Shown here piece after piece: positions 16,534 through 25,060 of a stretch of 64,000 nt of DNA. The notes under the pieces are model-generated. The model was not told where the DNA came from, did not search any database, and saw nothing but the letters and a program-made list of their open reading frames with translations. The first letter of the stretch is position 1, and every line of letters begins with the position of its first letter. This stretch comes from Bryobacter aggregatus MPL3 (GTDB lineage: Bacteria; Acidobacteriota; Terriglobia; Bryobacterales; Bryobacteraceae): NCBI RefSeq assembly GCF_000702445.1, contig NZ_JNIF01000003.1, positions 3,968,001-4,032,000 on the forward strand, given 5' to 3'. Both the position numbers and the translations under genes were made by a program.

Positions 16534-18294
16534 GTGGAAGAACTCGCTGCACCGAATCGCAATCGCCTCTATATTCTGCTCGCCTGGCTCGCAACTTTGC
16601 CTTTATTACTGGTCGTTTTCTACCCGGCCTTGCAGGCGCCATTTCTTCTCGATGACCAGGTTGGCATCGTCAATAACTCAGAGTTCCGCAGCTTCAGCGT
16701 TCACAATCTGGTGATGCTCTTCCGGGGCCATGCCGACACGCGTGCCTATGACCATCATGCCGTTCCGGGCTTTGTCTCCATGGTGGATCATGCCTGGTCC
16801 GGTGTCGATCCCTTTGGCTATCACCTCACTAACTTGTTCATCCACTGGGCGAACTGCGGGCTGATTCTCCTGTTTTTTGTCACCGTCTGGAAGACGATTG
16901 AGAAGAATCTAACTTTGCAAGGGGTCTTGATGGGCATCAGCTTGATGACCATCTGGGCCGTGCATCCGTTTTCCACGATGCCGGTTGCCTATGTCACCTG
17001 CCGCACGGAATCGTTGATGGTCTTCTTCTACGTGCTCGCCTTGCTTGCCTTCCTGCGGGGTTGGGAATGGATCAGTATCCCGCTGGGTGTCGCCTCGATC
17101 CTATCAAAGGAGGTGGCCGTCACTTTGCCCGGCGCGATCCTGATGGTGGACTGGGCGCGGAGTGGGGTTGGCATCATCCCGACGCTCTTGCAGCGCATGC
17201 GCTACTACATCGTGTTGACCTCGGTCTGGCTGTTGATGATTGCCTACCATCTGCGTGGTTCGCGCCGGACGCAGATCGGCGCAGCAGGAATGCCGCTTGC
17301 TCATCCCTGGGAGTATTTCAAGACGGAATGCGGCATCATCGGCGACTATTTCCGGAAGCTCTTTTGGCCCACGAAGCTGCAGTTCTATCCGTTCTACCGG
17401 CCCGTGGCGCAGTGGCAGGAATGGGTGCCGCAATTGATTGGAATTGTTCTTTACCTGTGCCTCGCGGTTTACCTGTTGCGGAAGTCGCGCTGGCTTGGCA
17501 TCGTTCTGTTATTTCCGTTATTAGTGCTGTTGCCGACTTCAACTTTCATTCCGATTCCGTACGAACCCGCAATGGAGTATCGGATGTATCTTCCGGGCGC
17601 CAGTTTCCTGGCCTTGCTGGTGATCGGGATCTGGCGCTGGGTCCGTCCCACCTGGGCGCGGATTGCTTTGATTGCCGTAGTCGCGATTCCCTTAGCCGTT
17701 GTGAGCCATTTGCGGACTCGCGACTACGAGACCTCTTTGAAACTGCATGAGCAGCAACTCACCGTTGATCCGCAGAGTCTCACCGCGTTAGAGGCCGTTA
17801 CCGGATCGCTGTTCACAGCGGGCATGTATGATCGGGCGACTGTGACCGCCTGGAAGTTAGTCGATTATGCCCTTGCCGACAAAGATAAGGAGTTCGCCGG
17901 GCGCGGGTTCAACGCTCTTGGAACCATTGAGGCGAGCCGGAGAAACTACCGCGAGGCTCGTGATTTTTTCCAGCGCGCCATCGAGTTTGCCGATAATAAC
18001 TCGGCGCGGCTGAGCCTGGCTAGTATGCAGGTGGAACTCATGGAGTTGCCCGAAGCGGAGAAGTTGCTCCGGGGGATTCTTGCACGCACCCCTGACCATC
18101 CTGAGGCCACGCTCTTGTTATATGAAGCGAAGATGTCCGCCAAAGACTATGACGAGGGCGAGAAGATTCTCGACCATTTCCTGACCTTGTATCCGGAGCG
18201 GAGCGCGGAACTCGAAGTCCAGAAGACCCGGGTTCTGCACCTGAAACGGAAACGAGCTGAAGGGGCGGCTCCGCTGGTTCGCAGTCAGGAATAG
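16534..18294 (+). CDS. GT-C-like multispanning protein with C-terminal TPR repeats
   Basis: The 586-residue product has about ten membrane helices (to about residue 390) and a soluble TPR region (about 400-575: LGTIEASRRNYREARDFFQR, LASMQVELMELPEAEKLLRG, LLLYEAKMSAKDYDEGEKIL). The first loop contains APFLLDDQVGIVNN, the double-Asp motif of GT-C glycosyltransferases such as the TMTC-type O-mannosyltransferases. A polyprenyl-phosphate-sugar-dependent glycosyltransferase is the likely activity, but the acceptor is unknown. The start is GTG. It follows the BON gene after 23 bases and converges on the oxidoreductase gene. Confidence 0.7.
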   Translation: MEELAAPNRNRLYILLAWLATLPLLLVVFYPALQAPFLLDDQVGIVNNSEFRSFSVHNLVMLFRGHADTRAYDHHAVPGFVSMVDHAWSGVDPFGYHLTNLFIHWANCGLILLFFVTVWKTIEKNLTLQGVLMGISLMTIWAVHPFSTMPVAYVTCRTESLMVFFYVLALLAFLRGWEWISIPLGVASILSKEVAVTLPGAILMVDWARSGVGIIPTLLQRMRYYIVLTSVWLLMIAYHLRGSRRTQIGAAGMPLAHPWEYFKTECGIIGDYFRKLFWPTKLQFYPFYRPVAQWQEWVPQLIGIVLYLCLAVYLLRKSRWLGIVLLFPLLVLLPTSTFIPIPYEPAMEYRMYLPGASFLALLVIGIWRWVRPTWARIALIAVVAIPLAVVSHLRTRDYETSLKLHEQQLTVDPQSLTALEAVTGSLFTAGMYDRATVTAWKLVDYALADKDKEFAGRGFNALGTIEASRRNYREARDFFQRAIEFADNNSARLSLASMQVELMELPEAEKLLRGILARTPDHPEATLLLYEAKMSAKDYDEGEKILDHFLTLYPERSAELEVQKTRVLHLKRKRAEGAAPLVRSQE

Positions 18295-18296
18295 TC

Positions 18297-19640
18297 TTAG
18301 ACTTTGTCTGGCTCCGGATGGATATAAGGAGCACGATAGGGCCGCCGGAGCATTGCCGTCGCCTCGTTGTCATTGAGGACCGTTCTCGTTTGGGAATCGT
18401 AGCGCAGCGTGCGGCCGAGCTTCATTGCCATGTTCGCGAGGATGCAGGATGCCGTTGAGATGTGGCCCTGTTCGATATCGGCGACGGGCCGCGAGCGATT
18501 GTCGATGGCGGCGAGCAGATCGCGCATATGTCCCCGGATGGCGGGCGCGACATGACGCTCGAGATCGGCTTCGGTGCGGTCTTCCGGGTATTGCTCAAAC
18601 TCATAGGTGACGTCCTTGTGGACCGGCGATTCGCCCTTAGCGAGCGGGATATAGTCGTATCCCTGGACGCCCGCCTTGAGTGTTGCCTTGTCTCCATAGA
18701 AGGTGGCGCCCCAGGGGTACTTCGGATCGGGCGGGGCACCCCAGGAGCGGTGGGTCCAGATGACTTTCACATTGCCAAAGTCAAAGCTTGCTTCCTGGGT
18801 GTCCGGGATGTTCGCTTTGGATGCCTGGTCGATGAGAATGCCGCCTGTCGAGGAGACGCTTTGGGGCCAGCCAAGATTCATCATCCAGCGCACCATGTCG
18901 AGCATGTGGACGCACATGTCGCCCATGATGCCGTTGCCATATTCATTGAAGGCGCGCCAGGTGCGGGGATGGACGAGCGAGTTGTAGGGACGCATCGGCG
19001 CAGGCCCGGTCCAGCGTTCGTAGTCGAGATTCGCAGGCGGAGTGGAGTCTGGCGGATTCTGCGTGGCGCGCATGTGGTAGTAGCAATAAATTTCGACGAG
19101 GCCGATTTTGCCGAGCTTGCCTTCGTCGATGTAGCGATTCTTGGCTTCGATCAGATGGGGTGTCGAGCGGCGCTGGGTGCCGATCTGGACCGTTCGATTG
19201 TACTTGCGGGCAGCCGCCAGCATGCTTTCCCCTTCGATGACGTCGACCGAAATCGGCTTCTGCACATACAGGTCGAGGCCGGCACGCGCGCAATCGATCA
19301 TCGCGAGCGAATGCCAGTGGTCTGGAGTTGCGATCTCGACCAGGTCGAGATCCTTTTCGGCAAGCATCTTCTGGTAGTCGGTGAAGAGGCGGGGCCGCTT
19401 TTTTGAGGCCTGACGGGAAGCGACCAGGTCAGCGGCCTTGTCGAGCATGACCGTGTCGACGTCGCAGAGGCTCACGATCTCGACAGGGGCAATCTGGACC
19501 AGGCGCAGGATGTCCGATTTGCCATACCAGCCGGAACCAATGAGTCCGACACGGCGTTTTTTCTGGACATCGAAAGTCTGGGCGGAGAGGTCGTAGGCCA
19601 GGGAGGCGGCGGTGGAGGCAAGGAAACTGCGACGAAGCAT
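18297..19640 (-). CDS. Exported Gfo/Idh/MocA-family oxidoreductase
   Basis: The 447-residue protein begins MLRRSFLASTAASLAYDLSA, a twin-arginine-type leader that would export it with its NAD(P) cofactor already bound. The Rossmann loop reads VGLIGSGWYGKSD. The usual EKP near residue 130 is QKPIS, and the catalytic region contains CVHMLDMVRWMM. Such Tat-exported members are abundant in Acidobacteria and Planctomycetes and act on sugars or glycosides in the periplasm; the substrate is unknown. It stands alone between convergent neighbours. Confidence 0.85.
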   Translation of the reverse strand: MLRRSFLASTAASLAYDLSAQTFDVQKKRRVGLIGSGWYGKSDILRLVQIAPVEIVSLCDVDTVMLDKAADLVASRQASKKRPRLFTDYQKMLAEKDLDLVEIATPDHWHSLAMIDCARAGLDLYVQKPISVDVIEGESMLAAARKYNRTVQIGTQRRSTPHLIEAKNRYIDEGKLGKIGLVEIYCYYHMRATQNPPDSTPPANLDYERWTGPAPMRPYNSLVHPRTWRAFNEYGNGIMGDMCVHMLDMVRWMMNLGWPQSVSSTGGILIDQASKANIPDTQEASFDFGNVKVIWTHRSWGAPPDPKYPWGATFYGDKATLKAGVQGYDYIPLAKGESPVHKDVTYEFEQYPEDRTEADLERHVAPAIRGHMRDLLAAIDNRSRPVADIEQGHISTASCILANMAMKLGRTLRYDSQTRTVLNDNEATAMLRRPYRAPYIHPEPDKV

Positions 19641-19667
19641 GGCGGTGCAGTCAGTATAACCGGGTCC

Positions 19668-20183
19668 TCAGGCAAAGCTCTTGAGGAGTGCGGAAAGGCC
19701 TTTTTCAAAAGCCAATTGCGAGTTGGCCGTTCCAAACTGACCCGCTCTTTCCAGAGTCACGTAGCCATGCAGATAGGACCAGAGCGCGAGGATGGCAGGG
19801 GTGTGGTCCCGCCGGGTTTTGTTCTGTTTGGCGATCGCGGCGAGCAGCACATTCCAGATCTCTTTTGATTCCGGTTGGGCATTGGGGATGGTGATGAGTT
19901 GGTAGAGCGACTGGTTTTCCTGTGCGAAGCGAATGTAGGCGAGAGACATCGCTTTCAGTCCTTTTGCGGACTGCATCGCTTCGAGCAGAGAGCGGGTGGC
20001 CAGCGCTCCGAGCGCGGATTCCAGTGCTGCGCGGTCCGCGTAGTGATGATACAAACTCGAGGCCCGGACGCCCAGAGAAGCGGCGATATTCCGCATCGAT
20101 AGCGACTCCCAGCCCTGCTGCTCCACAATGGCCAACGCAGCCTGGAGAATTGCTGCAGCTTCTGTTTTTGCGGGAAAAGGCAT
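19668..20183 (-). CDS. TetR/AcrR-family transcriptional regulator
   Basis: The 171-residue protein has an N-terminal helix-turn-helix (LSMRNIAASLGVRASSLYHHYADRAAL, residues about 24-52) and a helical ligand-binding half ending LWSYLHGYVTLERAGQF, which resembles the TetR C-terminal WHG type. The start MPFPAKTEAAAI at 20183 is preferred over a longer reading with 20 extra residues that shows no homology pattern. It lies upstream of the oxidoreductase gene on the same strand (27 bases) and might regulate it. Confidence 0.85.
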   Translation of the reverse strand: MPFPAKTEAAAILQAALAIVEQQGWESLSMRNIAASLGVRASSLYHHYADRAALESALGALATRSLLEAMQSAKGLKAMSLAYIRFAQENQSLYQLITIPNAQPESKEIWNVLLAAIAKQNKTRRDHTPAILALWSYLHGYVTLERAGQFGTANSQLAFEKGLSALLKSFA

Positions 20184-20275
20184 TGTGAACAGTGTAAGCC
20201 TTGGGAGGGAGGAGAAACACCAAAAGTGCCGCTTGCGCGGCACCCAGGTTCCAAGAACGAATTTGAATCGGCGGT

Positions 20276-20443
20276 CTAGCGGGCCGGAGGAGTCGTGGCG
20301 GCGTCCTTCTTGTGCTTCTTATGCTTGCCGGACTTGGACCTCTCAGCCTTCGTCGGAGCCTGGTTTGTTGCAGGTGGTGTGCTTTGGGCGAACAGTGCGC
20401 TCATCGCCAAAATCGTTGTTGCAAAAGTGATCTTTGTTTTCAT
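20276..20443 (-). CDS. Small lysine-rich exported peptide
   Basis: A 55-residue reading that begins with a clear signal peptide (MKTKITFATTILAMSALFAQ, cleavage after the Ala-Gln region). The mature part is short, hydrophilic and basic: STPPATNQAP, then KAERSKSGKHKKHKKDAAT and TPPAR. The basic core has no predicted fold. The leader resembles that of the LEA-like protein upstream (20624-20956), so the two may be related small envelope or secreted proteins. Function unknown. Confidence 0.6.
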   Translation of the reverse strand: MKTKITFATTILAMSALFAQSTPPATNQAPTKAERSKSGKHKKHKKDAATTPPAR

Positions 20444-20561
20444 GAGTTCTCTATGGAACCTCCCTGCTCATAAGACGCGGTGGGCGAAAAAATACATGTC
20501 GCTTCTGGAGGCTATTTTCAATCCGCCGGAATGGGAGGTGGCGGGGACGATCCAAAAGCAA

Positions 20562-20589
20562 GAGAGGCGCCCCGGTGGGAGCGCCTCTC
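20562..20589 (-). terminator. Intrinsic terminator after the LEA-like gene
   Basis: A 9-bp perfect stem, GAGAGGCGC / GCGCCTCTC, with a 10-base loop lies about 35 bases after the LEA-like stop on the minus strand. On that strand it is followed by TTGCTTTT. This ends the LEA-like transcript before the small lysine-rich peptide gene, which therefore needs its own promoter. Confidence 0.75.
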
Positions 20590-20623
20590 GATTGTTCTTG
20601 TTTTGGTGTTCTTGTTTTGGAAC

Positions 20624-20956
20624 TTAATTCTTTTCGAAGGGCTTCTCGACGGCTTTGCCGACCTTCTTTGTCCCCTTGGCGATGTCCTTGCCTACGACTT
20701 TGGATCCCTTGACAGTTTCCTTAGCCCCCTCTTTGGTTCCTTCTGCTACGTCCTTGCTGACTTCCTTCGTCTTCTTTGCAGCGTGCTTGGTCCCCTTCTC
20801 AGTGCCTTCCGCGACGTCCTTGGCGACATCCTTGGTTTTCTCGGCTGCCACCTTCGCACCGTGTCCGGTTGCGTCGGCGGCCTTCTTGGCGACATTCTGT
20901 GCTGACAGCATGAGCGTTGCGGCCAGAATTCCTACGAAAAATTGACTAATTTTCAT
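20624..20956 (-). CDS. Exported LEA-like repeat protein
   Basis: The 110-residue protein has a signal peptide (MKISQFFVGILAATLMLSAQ), then a Lys/Glu/Ala/Thr-rich region made of tandem units of about 11 residues: KTKDVAKDVAEGTEKGTKHA, KKTKEVSKDVAEGTKEGAK, ETVKGSKVVGKDIAKGTKKV. This spacing resembles group 3 LEA proteins, which are disordered in water and form amphipathic helices on drying or at membranes. A desiccation or envelope-protection role fits but is not shown. No Cys and almost no aromatic residues. The gene is monocistronic, with its own terminator. Confidence 0.75.
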   Translation of the reverse strand: MKISQFFVGILAATLMLSAQNVAKKAADATGHGAKVAAEKTKDVAKDVAEGTEKGTKHAAKKTKEVSKDVAEGTKEGAKETVKGSKVVGKDIAKGTKKVGKAVEKPFEKN

Positions 20957-21095
20957 AAACTATTACCCTCTTTGAACTTGATTCCAGCGCTGCGTAGGCG
21001 CCTGCTGAGTATAGGATGCACTATGAGGCAAGAAAGTTTTCGCACACCTCGCGAAGAATATGTAGATTTTAGAGAGGATATCTTCATCTAAGAGA

Positions 21096-21785
21096 ATGGA
21101 TGGTAGCGACGCAATGAAGAATTTTAGCCAGCGATGGATGCCCGCAGCATTGGGCCTTTTGATGAGTGTTCATGGAGGAACCGTGATGGCAGCAGCAGAT
21201 TTTCCGGAACCGGCAGTCGACCAGAAACTGGCAACGAGCCCAGGGAAAGCAACCGCGGTGCTGGCGGGCGGCTGTTTCTGGTGTACAGAAGCGGTGTTTG
21301 AAATCATGGAAGGCGTAGACGATGTGATTTCCGGCTATGCAGGCGGCACTAAGGAGACGGCGAAGTACGACATTGTGTCGACAGGACGCACGGGGCACGC
21401 GGAATCGATTCTCATCACCTACGATCCGTCGAAAGTGAGCTATGGACAACTGCTGAAGATCTTCTTCAGTGTTGCCCACGATCCGACGACGCTGAACCGG
21501 CAGGGCGCCGATGTCGGGCCACAGTATCGGAGTGAGATTTTCTTTACGGATCCCGAGCAAAAGAAAATTGCTGAGGCTTATATCGCTCAATTGAATGCGG
21601 CCAAAGTCTTCAAGAGTCCGATCGTGACAAAGGTTGAGCCGCTGGACAAGTTTTATACCGCCGAGAGCTATCACCAGAATTACGCGGTACAGAATCGACA
21701 GAATCCGTACATCGTCAATGTCAGCGATCCGAAGGTGGAGAAGCTGAAGAAGATGTTTCCGGGTTGTGTCCGAAAGAGGAAATAG
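21096..21785 (+). CDS. msrA: Exported peptide-methionine (S)-S-oxide reductase MsrA
   Basis: Reduces the S-epimer of methionine sulfoxide in proteins. The catalytic motif [12 protein letters not shown] is at about residue 58-69, with the later conserved blocks [32 protein letters not shown] and [10 protein letters not shown]. The N-terminus is a signal peptide, so this form acts in the periplasm. An alternative ATG at 21114 ([10 protein letters not shown]) gives a better leader with the same product. The electron donor for a periplasmic enzyme is not evident in the neighbourhood. The msrB gene follows after 2 bases. Confidence 0.95.
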   Translation: MDGSDAMKNFSQRWMPAALGLLMSVHGGTVMAAADFPEPAVDQKLATSPGKATAVLAGGCFWCTEAVFEIMEGVDDVISGYAGGTKETAKYDIVSTGRTGHAESILITYDPSKVSYGQLLKIFFSVAHDPTTLNRQGADVGPQYRSEIFFTDPEQKKIAEAYIAQLNAAKVFKSPIVTKVEPLDKFYTAESYHQNYAVQNRQNPYIVNVSDPKVEKLKKMFPGCVRKRK

Positions 21786-21787
21786 CA

Positions 21788-22336
21788 ATGCGACTCTTCG
21801 ATCGCCTTTTCAATCGCAGGAGTATCTTAATGAGCATGGGAACATTTGGGCTCGGTGCGGCGGCCGCCGCACCGAAGAAGATCAAGATTGTCGAGTTCGA
21901 CGCCGCTGGCCATCGGACTGGTGTAGTGGAAGTGGATCCCATTGTCAAAACCGATGCGGAGTGGAAGAAGCTGCTGTCCAAGGAATCGTTTGAGGTCGCG
22001 CGTGAGCACGGCACGGAACGGGCCTTTACCGGGAAATTGAATAAGAACTATGCGGATGGGTTGTATCGTTGCATCTGTTGCGACACGGCCTTGTTCGATT
22101 CGGCAACGAAGTTTGATTCGGGAACGGGCTGGCCGAGTTTCTACCAGCCGATCGCGCGGGAGAACATCAAAGACGTGGTGGACCAAAGCTACGGCATGAG
22201 GCGCGTGGAGAATCTGTGCGCCCGCTGTGACGGGCATCTTGGCCATGTGTTTGAGGATGGTCCCAAGCCGACCGGACTGCGCTATTGCATGAACTCGGTC
22301 TCGTTGAAGTTTGTGCCTCGTGGGAAGGCTGGCTAG
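21788..22336 (+). CDS. msrB: Exported peptide-methionine (R)-S-oxide reductase MsrB
   Basis: Reduces the R-epimer of methionine sulfoxide. The zinc-binding pairs are CICC and CARC, the substrate block is [13 protein letters not shown], and the catalytic Cys is in [11 protein letters not shown]. The leader [18 protein letters not shown] contains twin arginines followed by a hydrophobic stretch and GLGAAAAAP, suggesting Tat export. Start chosen at 21788, right after the msrA stop. The pair forms a periplasmic repair operon. Confidence 0.93.
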   Translation: MRLFDRLFNRRSILMSMGTFGLGAAAAAPKKIKIVEFDAAGHRTGVVEVDPIVKTDAEWKKLLSKESFEVAREHGTERAFTGKLNKNYADGLYRCICCDTALFDSATKFDSGTGWPSFYQPIARENIKDVVDQSYGMRRVENLCARCDGHLGHVFEDGPKPTGLRYCMNSVSLKFVPRGKAG

Positions 22337-22905
22337 AGACCGCCGCTGCGCGAGACGAGGTAGCTGAGGGTGAGGAGAAATCTGCGGCCACGCGCGTTCT
22401 CCTCGCCGTAGCTCCATTGCAAGGTGATGGTCTGGTCGGCGGCTCGCCATAAAGCCCGGCATTCTGCGTGCGGTGACTTTGCGTTCAGATCCTCTGTCAC
22501 GAGGGCATCACAGAGTCCGGACTGGCTGAGGGGGGCTCCGTATTTGGCAAGGAGCTGTTCGTGGATGGCGGTGGCGGCGATGGTTGCCAGGTCGCTGGGG
22601 GAAACTCCTTCGGCGCGGTGCAGATCGGTTTGCAGGAAGAGACGAATACGCTCGAGGCGATCGGCATTCGAGAACGAGAAGCGAACGGAAAAGTGGAAGG
22701 GGAACTTGACGCCGGGCAAGGAGAGATCCCATCTGGGGACGGCTTGCCACTCTGTGTCCGACTGCTGGAGGTGGAGTTGCTGCTGGAGTAGAGCCGCGCG
22801 GAGTTCCTCCAGACTCATCCCGAAAGACAACTGATTCCATGTACTCTGTGCGGGCAGGGCACCCGCCATTGCGAGGGTCAGCGCGAGAAGTATCCGAATT
22901 TGCAT
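22333..22905 (-). CDS. Exported hypothetical protein
   Basis: The 190-residue protein has a signal peptide ([20 protein letters not shown]). The mature part opens [20 protein letters not shown], a WGMSxEExR-like motif seen in small outer-envelope proteins. The rest is mixed alpha/beta with two Cys (in GLCDALV and AECRALW) that could form a disulfide. It converges on msrB, overlapping by four bases. No family assigned. Confidence 0.6.
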   Translation of the reverse strand: MQIRILLALTLAMAGALPAQSTWNQLSFGMSLEELRAALLQQQLHLQQSDTEWQAVPRWDLSLPGVKFPFHFSVRFSFSNADRLERIRLFLQTDLHRAEGVSPSDLATIAATAIHEQLLAKYGAPLSQSGLCDALVTEDLNAKSPHAECRALWRAADQTITLQWSYGEENARGRRFLLTLSYLVSRSGGL

Positions 22906-22957
22906 GCGTCTATCCTAAGCAGTACTGACGCTGCTCGCTTATCTCTTGTGGACTTCT

Positions 22958-23686
22958 TTATCGCAGGAATAGAAGAACCGTCGAGACAGCAGTGAGAACG
23001 ATGATGGTGGCCTCAAAGACTTTGGGGGGGATGTGTTGGATGACCCAGCGGCCCGTGAGGGCGCCCGCAATGACGGCGGGGACCATCATGGCACCAAAGC
23101 TGAGCGATTGTTTGCTGATAAGGCCTTGCCAGACGTAGATCGGGAGTTTGAGCAGATTGATAAAGAAGAAGAACCACGCGCCGGTGGCGACAAATTCTTC
23201 CTTGGGAAGGCGTTTCGACAAGAGGTATAGGCTCATCACCGGTCCGGCGGCGTTGGCGACGGTTGTTGAGAATCCAGCCGCGACTCCATAGGGTAAGGGA
23301 TGGGCGGCCGGGGCCTCACCTGCATGACGCCGCCTCCAAAGGTAGAGGCAGAGCATGATGAGGATGATCAGGCCGACGATGGGGCGCAGGTAGGCTTCGG
23401 GCAGGCTCAAGGTCAGTGCGCCGCCGATCATGCCGAGGAGCACCCAGGGGGCGAGGGAGAGAAGCTTGCCCGCAGCGGGGTGATGCCGCCAATAGTAGAC
23501 GGCAAAGAGGTCCGCCGTACAGAGAATGGGGAGCATCCAGCCTGCTGACAGGCGCGCATCTCCTACGGTTAAGACCATGACGGGGACAGTGAGAATGCTG
23601 AGGCCGGGAACTCCCGTTTTTGCGATCCCAACCATGAAGGCGCAAAGCGCGCCCGTGGCGTATCGCCACCATTCGAATTCAGGCAC
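22958..23686 (-). CDS. TSUP-family (TauE/SafE) transporter
   Basis: The 242-residue protein has seven to eight hydrophobic segments and the family's opening LCAFMVGIAKTGVPGLSILT, with a repeated half beginning GVAAGFSTTVANAAGPVMSL. TSUP proteins move sulfite, sulfonates or other organic anions across the membrane. Substrate cannot be assigned from context. It is divergent from the MATE gene with a 44-base gap that must hold both promoters. Confidence 0.88.
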   Translation of the reverse strand: MPEFEWWRYATGALCAFMVGIAKTGVPGLSILTVPVMVLTVGDARLSAGWMLPILCTADLFAVYYWRHHPAAGKLLSLAPWVLLGMIGGALTLSLPEAYLRPIVGLIILIMLCLYLWRRRHAGEAPAAHPLPYGVAAGFSTTVANAAGPVMSLYLLSKRLPKEEFVATGAWFFFFINLLKLPIYVWQGLISKQSLSFGAMMVPAVIAGALTGRWVIQHIPPKVFEATIIVLTAVSTVLLFLR

Positions 23687-23730
23687 TGCTGAGCATTATT
23701 ACAAGTTCTGACCGATGGGATACTGACAGA

Positions 23731-25053
23731 ATGTCAATTCATCCGATTCGGGGGGAACTGCGTCTTTTATCGAAGCTCGCGATTCCGGTGATCCTGGCAG
23801 AGCTCGGTTGGATGCTGATGGGTGTGGTGGACACCATCATGGTGGGAAGGTTGGGCGCTGAGGCGATCGGCGCGGTGGCCATTGGCAACATTCTGTTTCA
23901 TACGGTTGGCCTGATTGCGATCGGGATGTTGCTGGGGCTCGATACGCTCATCTCGCAGGCTTATGGCGCCGGGGATCTTGACGATGCGAATCATTCGCTG
24001 CGGCAGGGACTTTGGCTCGCCGCATTCTGTGCGCCGGTGTTGCTGGTGGCGATGTGGTTGCTGGTGCCTTTGATGCGCCTTTGGGGCATCGATGCACGGG
24101 TGATGGATCTGGCGGAGCCTTTCACCTATGTTCTGGCGCTGAGCGTGTTTCCGATTTCCTTCTATACGGCGCAGCGGCGCTATCTGCAGAGTCTGCACAT
24201 TGTCCGGCCAATCACGGCCGCACTCTTGAGTGCGAACCTGATCAATCTGGTTCTGAATTGGGTGCTGATCTATGGGCATCTTGGTTTTCCGCAACTTGGT
24301 GTTACCGGAAGCGCCTGGGCGACGGTGGGCGCTCGCATTTATTTGGCGTTGTTTCTATTTGTGGTGCTGTGGCTGCGAGAGCGGCGGGCCGATACCGGTC
24401 TGCTGCGTTGGGAGTGGCCAGAGTGGGCCCGTCTGCGGCAATTGGTCGTGCTCGGAGCACCTGCGGCGGGGCATATCTTTCTCGAGATTGCGGTGTTTGG
24501 CGCGGCGACCGTACTGGCTGGCCGCTTTCCCCCGGTTGCGCTTGCCGCGCATGAGGTGACCTTGAATCATGCGGCGCTGGCCTACATGGTGCCGCTGGGC
24601 ATTTCGAGCGCTGCGGCAGTGCGGGTGGGGAACGAGGTTGGGGCGGGCAATGGGAGCGGCGCCCGCCTGGCGGGCAATACGGCATTGGCGTTGGGCGCCC
24701 TGTTTATGAGCTTGTCCGCCGTCTTCATGTTTACGGTGCCGCGATTCATTCTGGGGATCTATACGGTGGATCGCGGGGTGATCGAGTATGCCGTTCCGTT
24801 GCTGTTCTGGGCTGCCGCCTTTCAATTGTTTGACGGTGTGCAGGTTGTGGCGACCGGGGCTTTGCGGGGAAAGGGCGATACGCATGCGCCGTTTCTGGCG
24901 GGGATTGTCGGCTATTGGGTGTTGGGCTTGCCGCTGGGCGCCTGGCTTTGTTTCGGGGCCGGATTTGGGGTTGCCGGGCTTTGGATTGGGCTCAGTGCGG
25001 GACTTGCGATTGTGGCGGGTCTATTGCTTGTACGATGGCTCAAGTTAACCTAA
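23731..25053 (+). CDS. MATE-family multidrug/Na+ antiporter
   Basis: The 440-residue protein has 12 hydrophobic segments in two six-helix halves. Family motifs: LLSKLAIPVILAELGWMLMG and VDTIMVGRLGAEAIGAVAIG at the start, and PLGISSAAAVRVGNEVGAGN in the second half. MATE proteins export cationic compounds in exchange for H+ or Na+. First gene of the plus-strand run that continues through the HtrA-like protease; the next gene starts 7 bases after its stop. Confidence 0.92.
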   Translation: MSIHPIRGELRLLSKLAIPVILAELGWMLMGVVDTIMVGRLGAEAIGAVAIGNILFHTVGLIAIGMLLGLDTLISQAYGAGDLDDANHSLRQGLWLAAFCAPVLLVAMWLLVPLMRLWGIDARVMDLAEPFTYVLALSVFPISFYTAQRRYLQSLHIVRPITAALLSANLINLVLNWVLIYGHLGFPQLGVTGSAWATVGARIYLALFLFVVLWLRERRADTGLLRWEWPEWARLRQLVVLGAPAAGHIFLEIAVFGAATVLAGRFPPVALAAHEVTLNHAALAYMVPLGISSAAAVRVGNEVGAGNGSGARLAGNTALALGALFMSLSAVFMFTVPRFILGIYTVDRGVIEYAVPLLFWAAAFQLFDGVQVVATGALRGKGDTHAPFLAGIVGYWVLGLPLGAWLCFGAGFGVAGLWIGLSAGLAIVAGLLLVRWLKLT

Positions 25054-25060
25054 AAGAACT

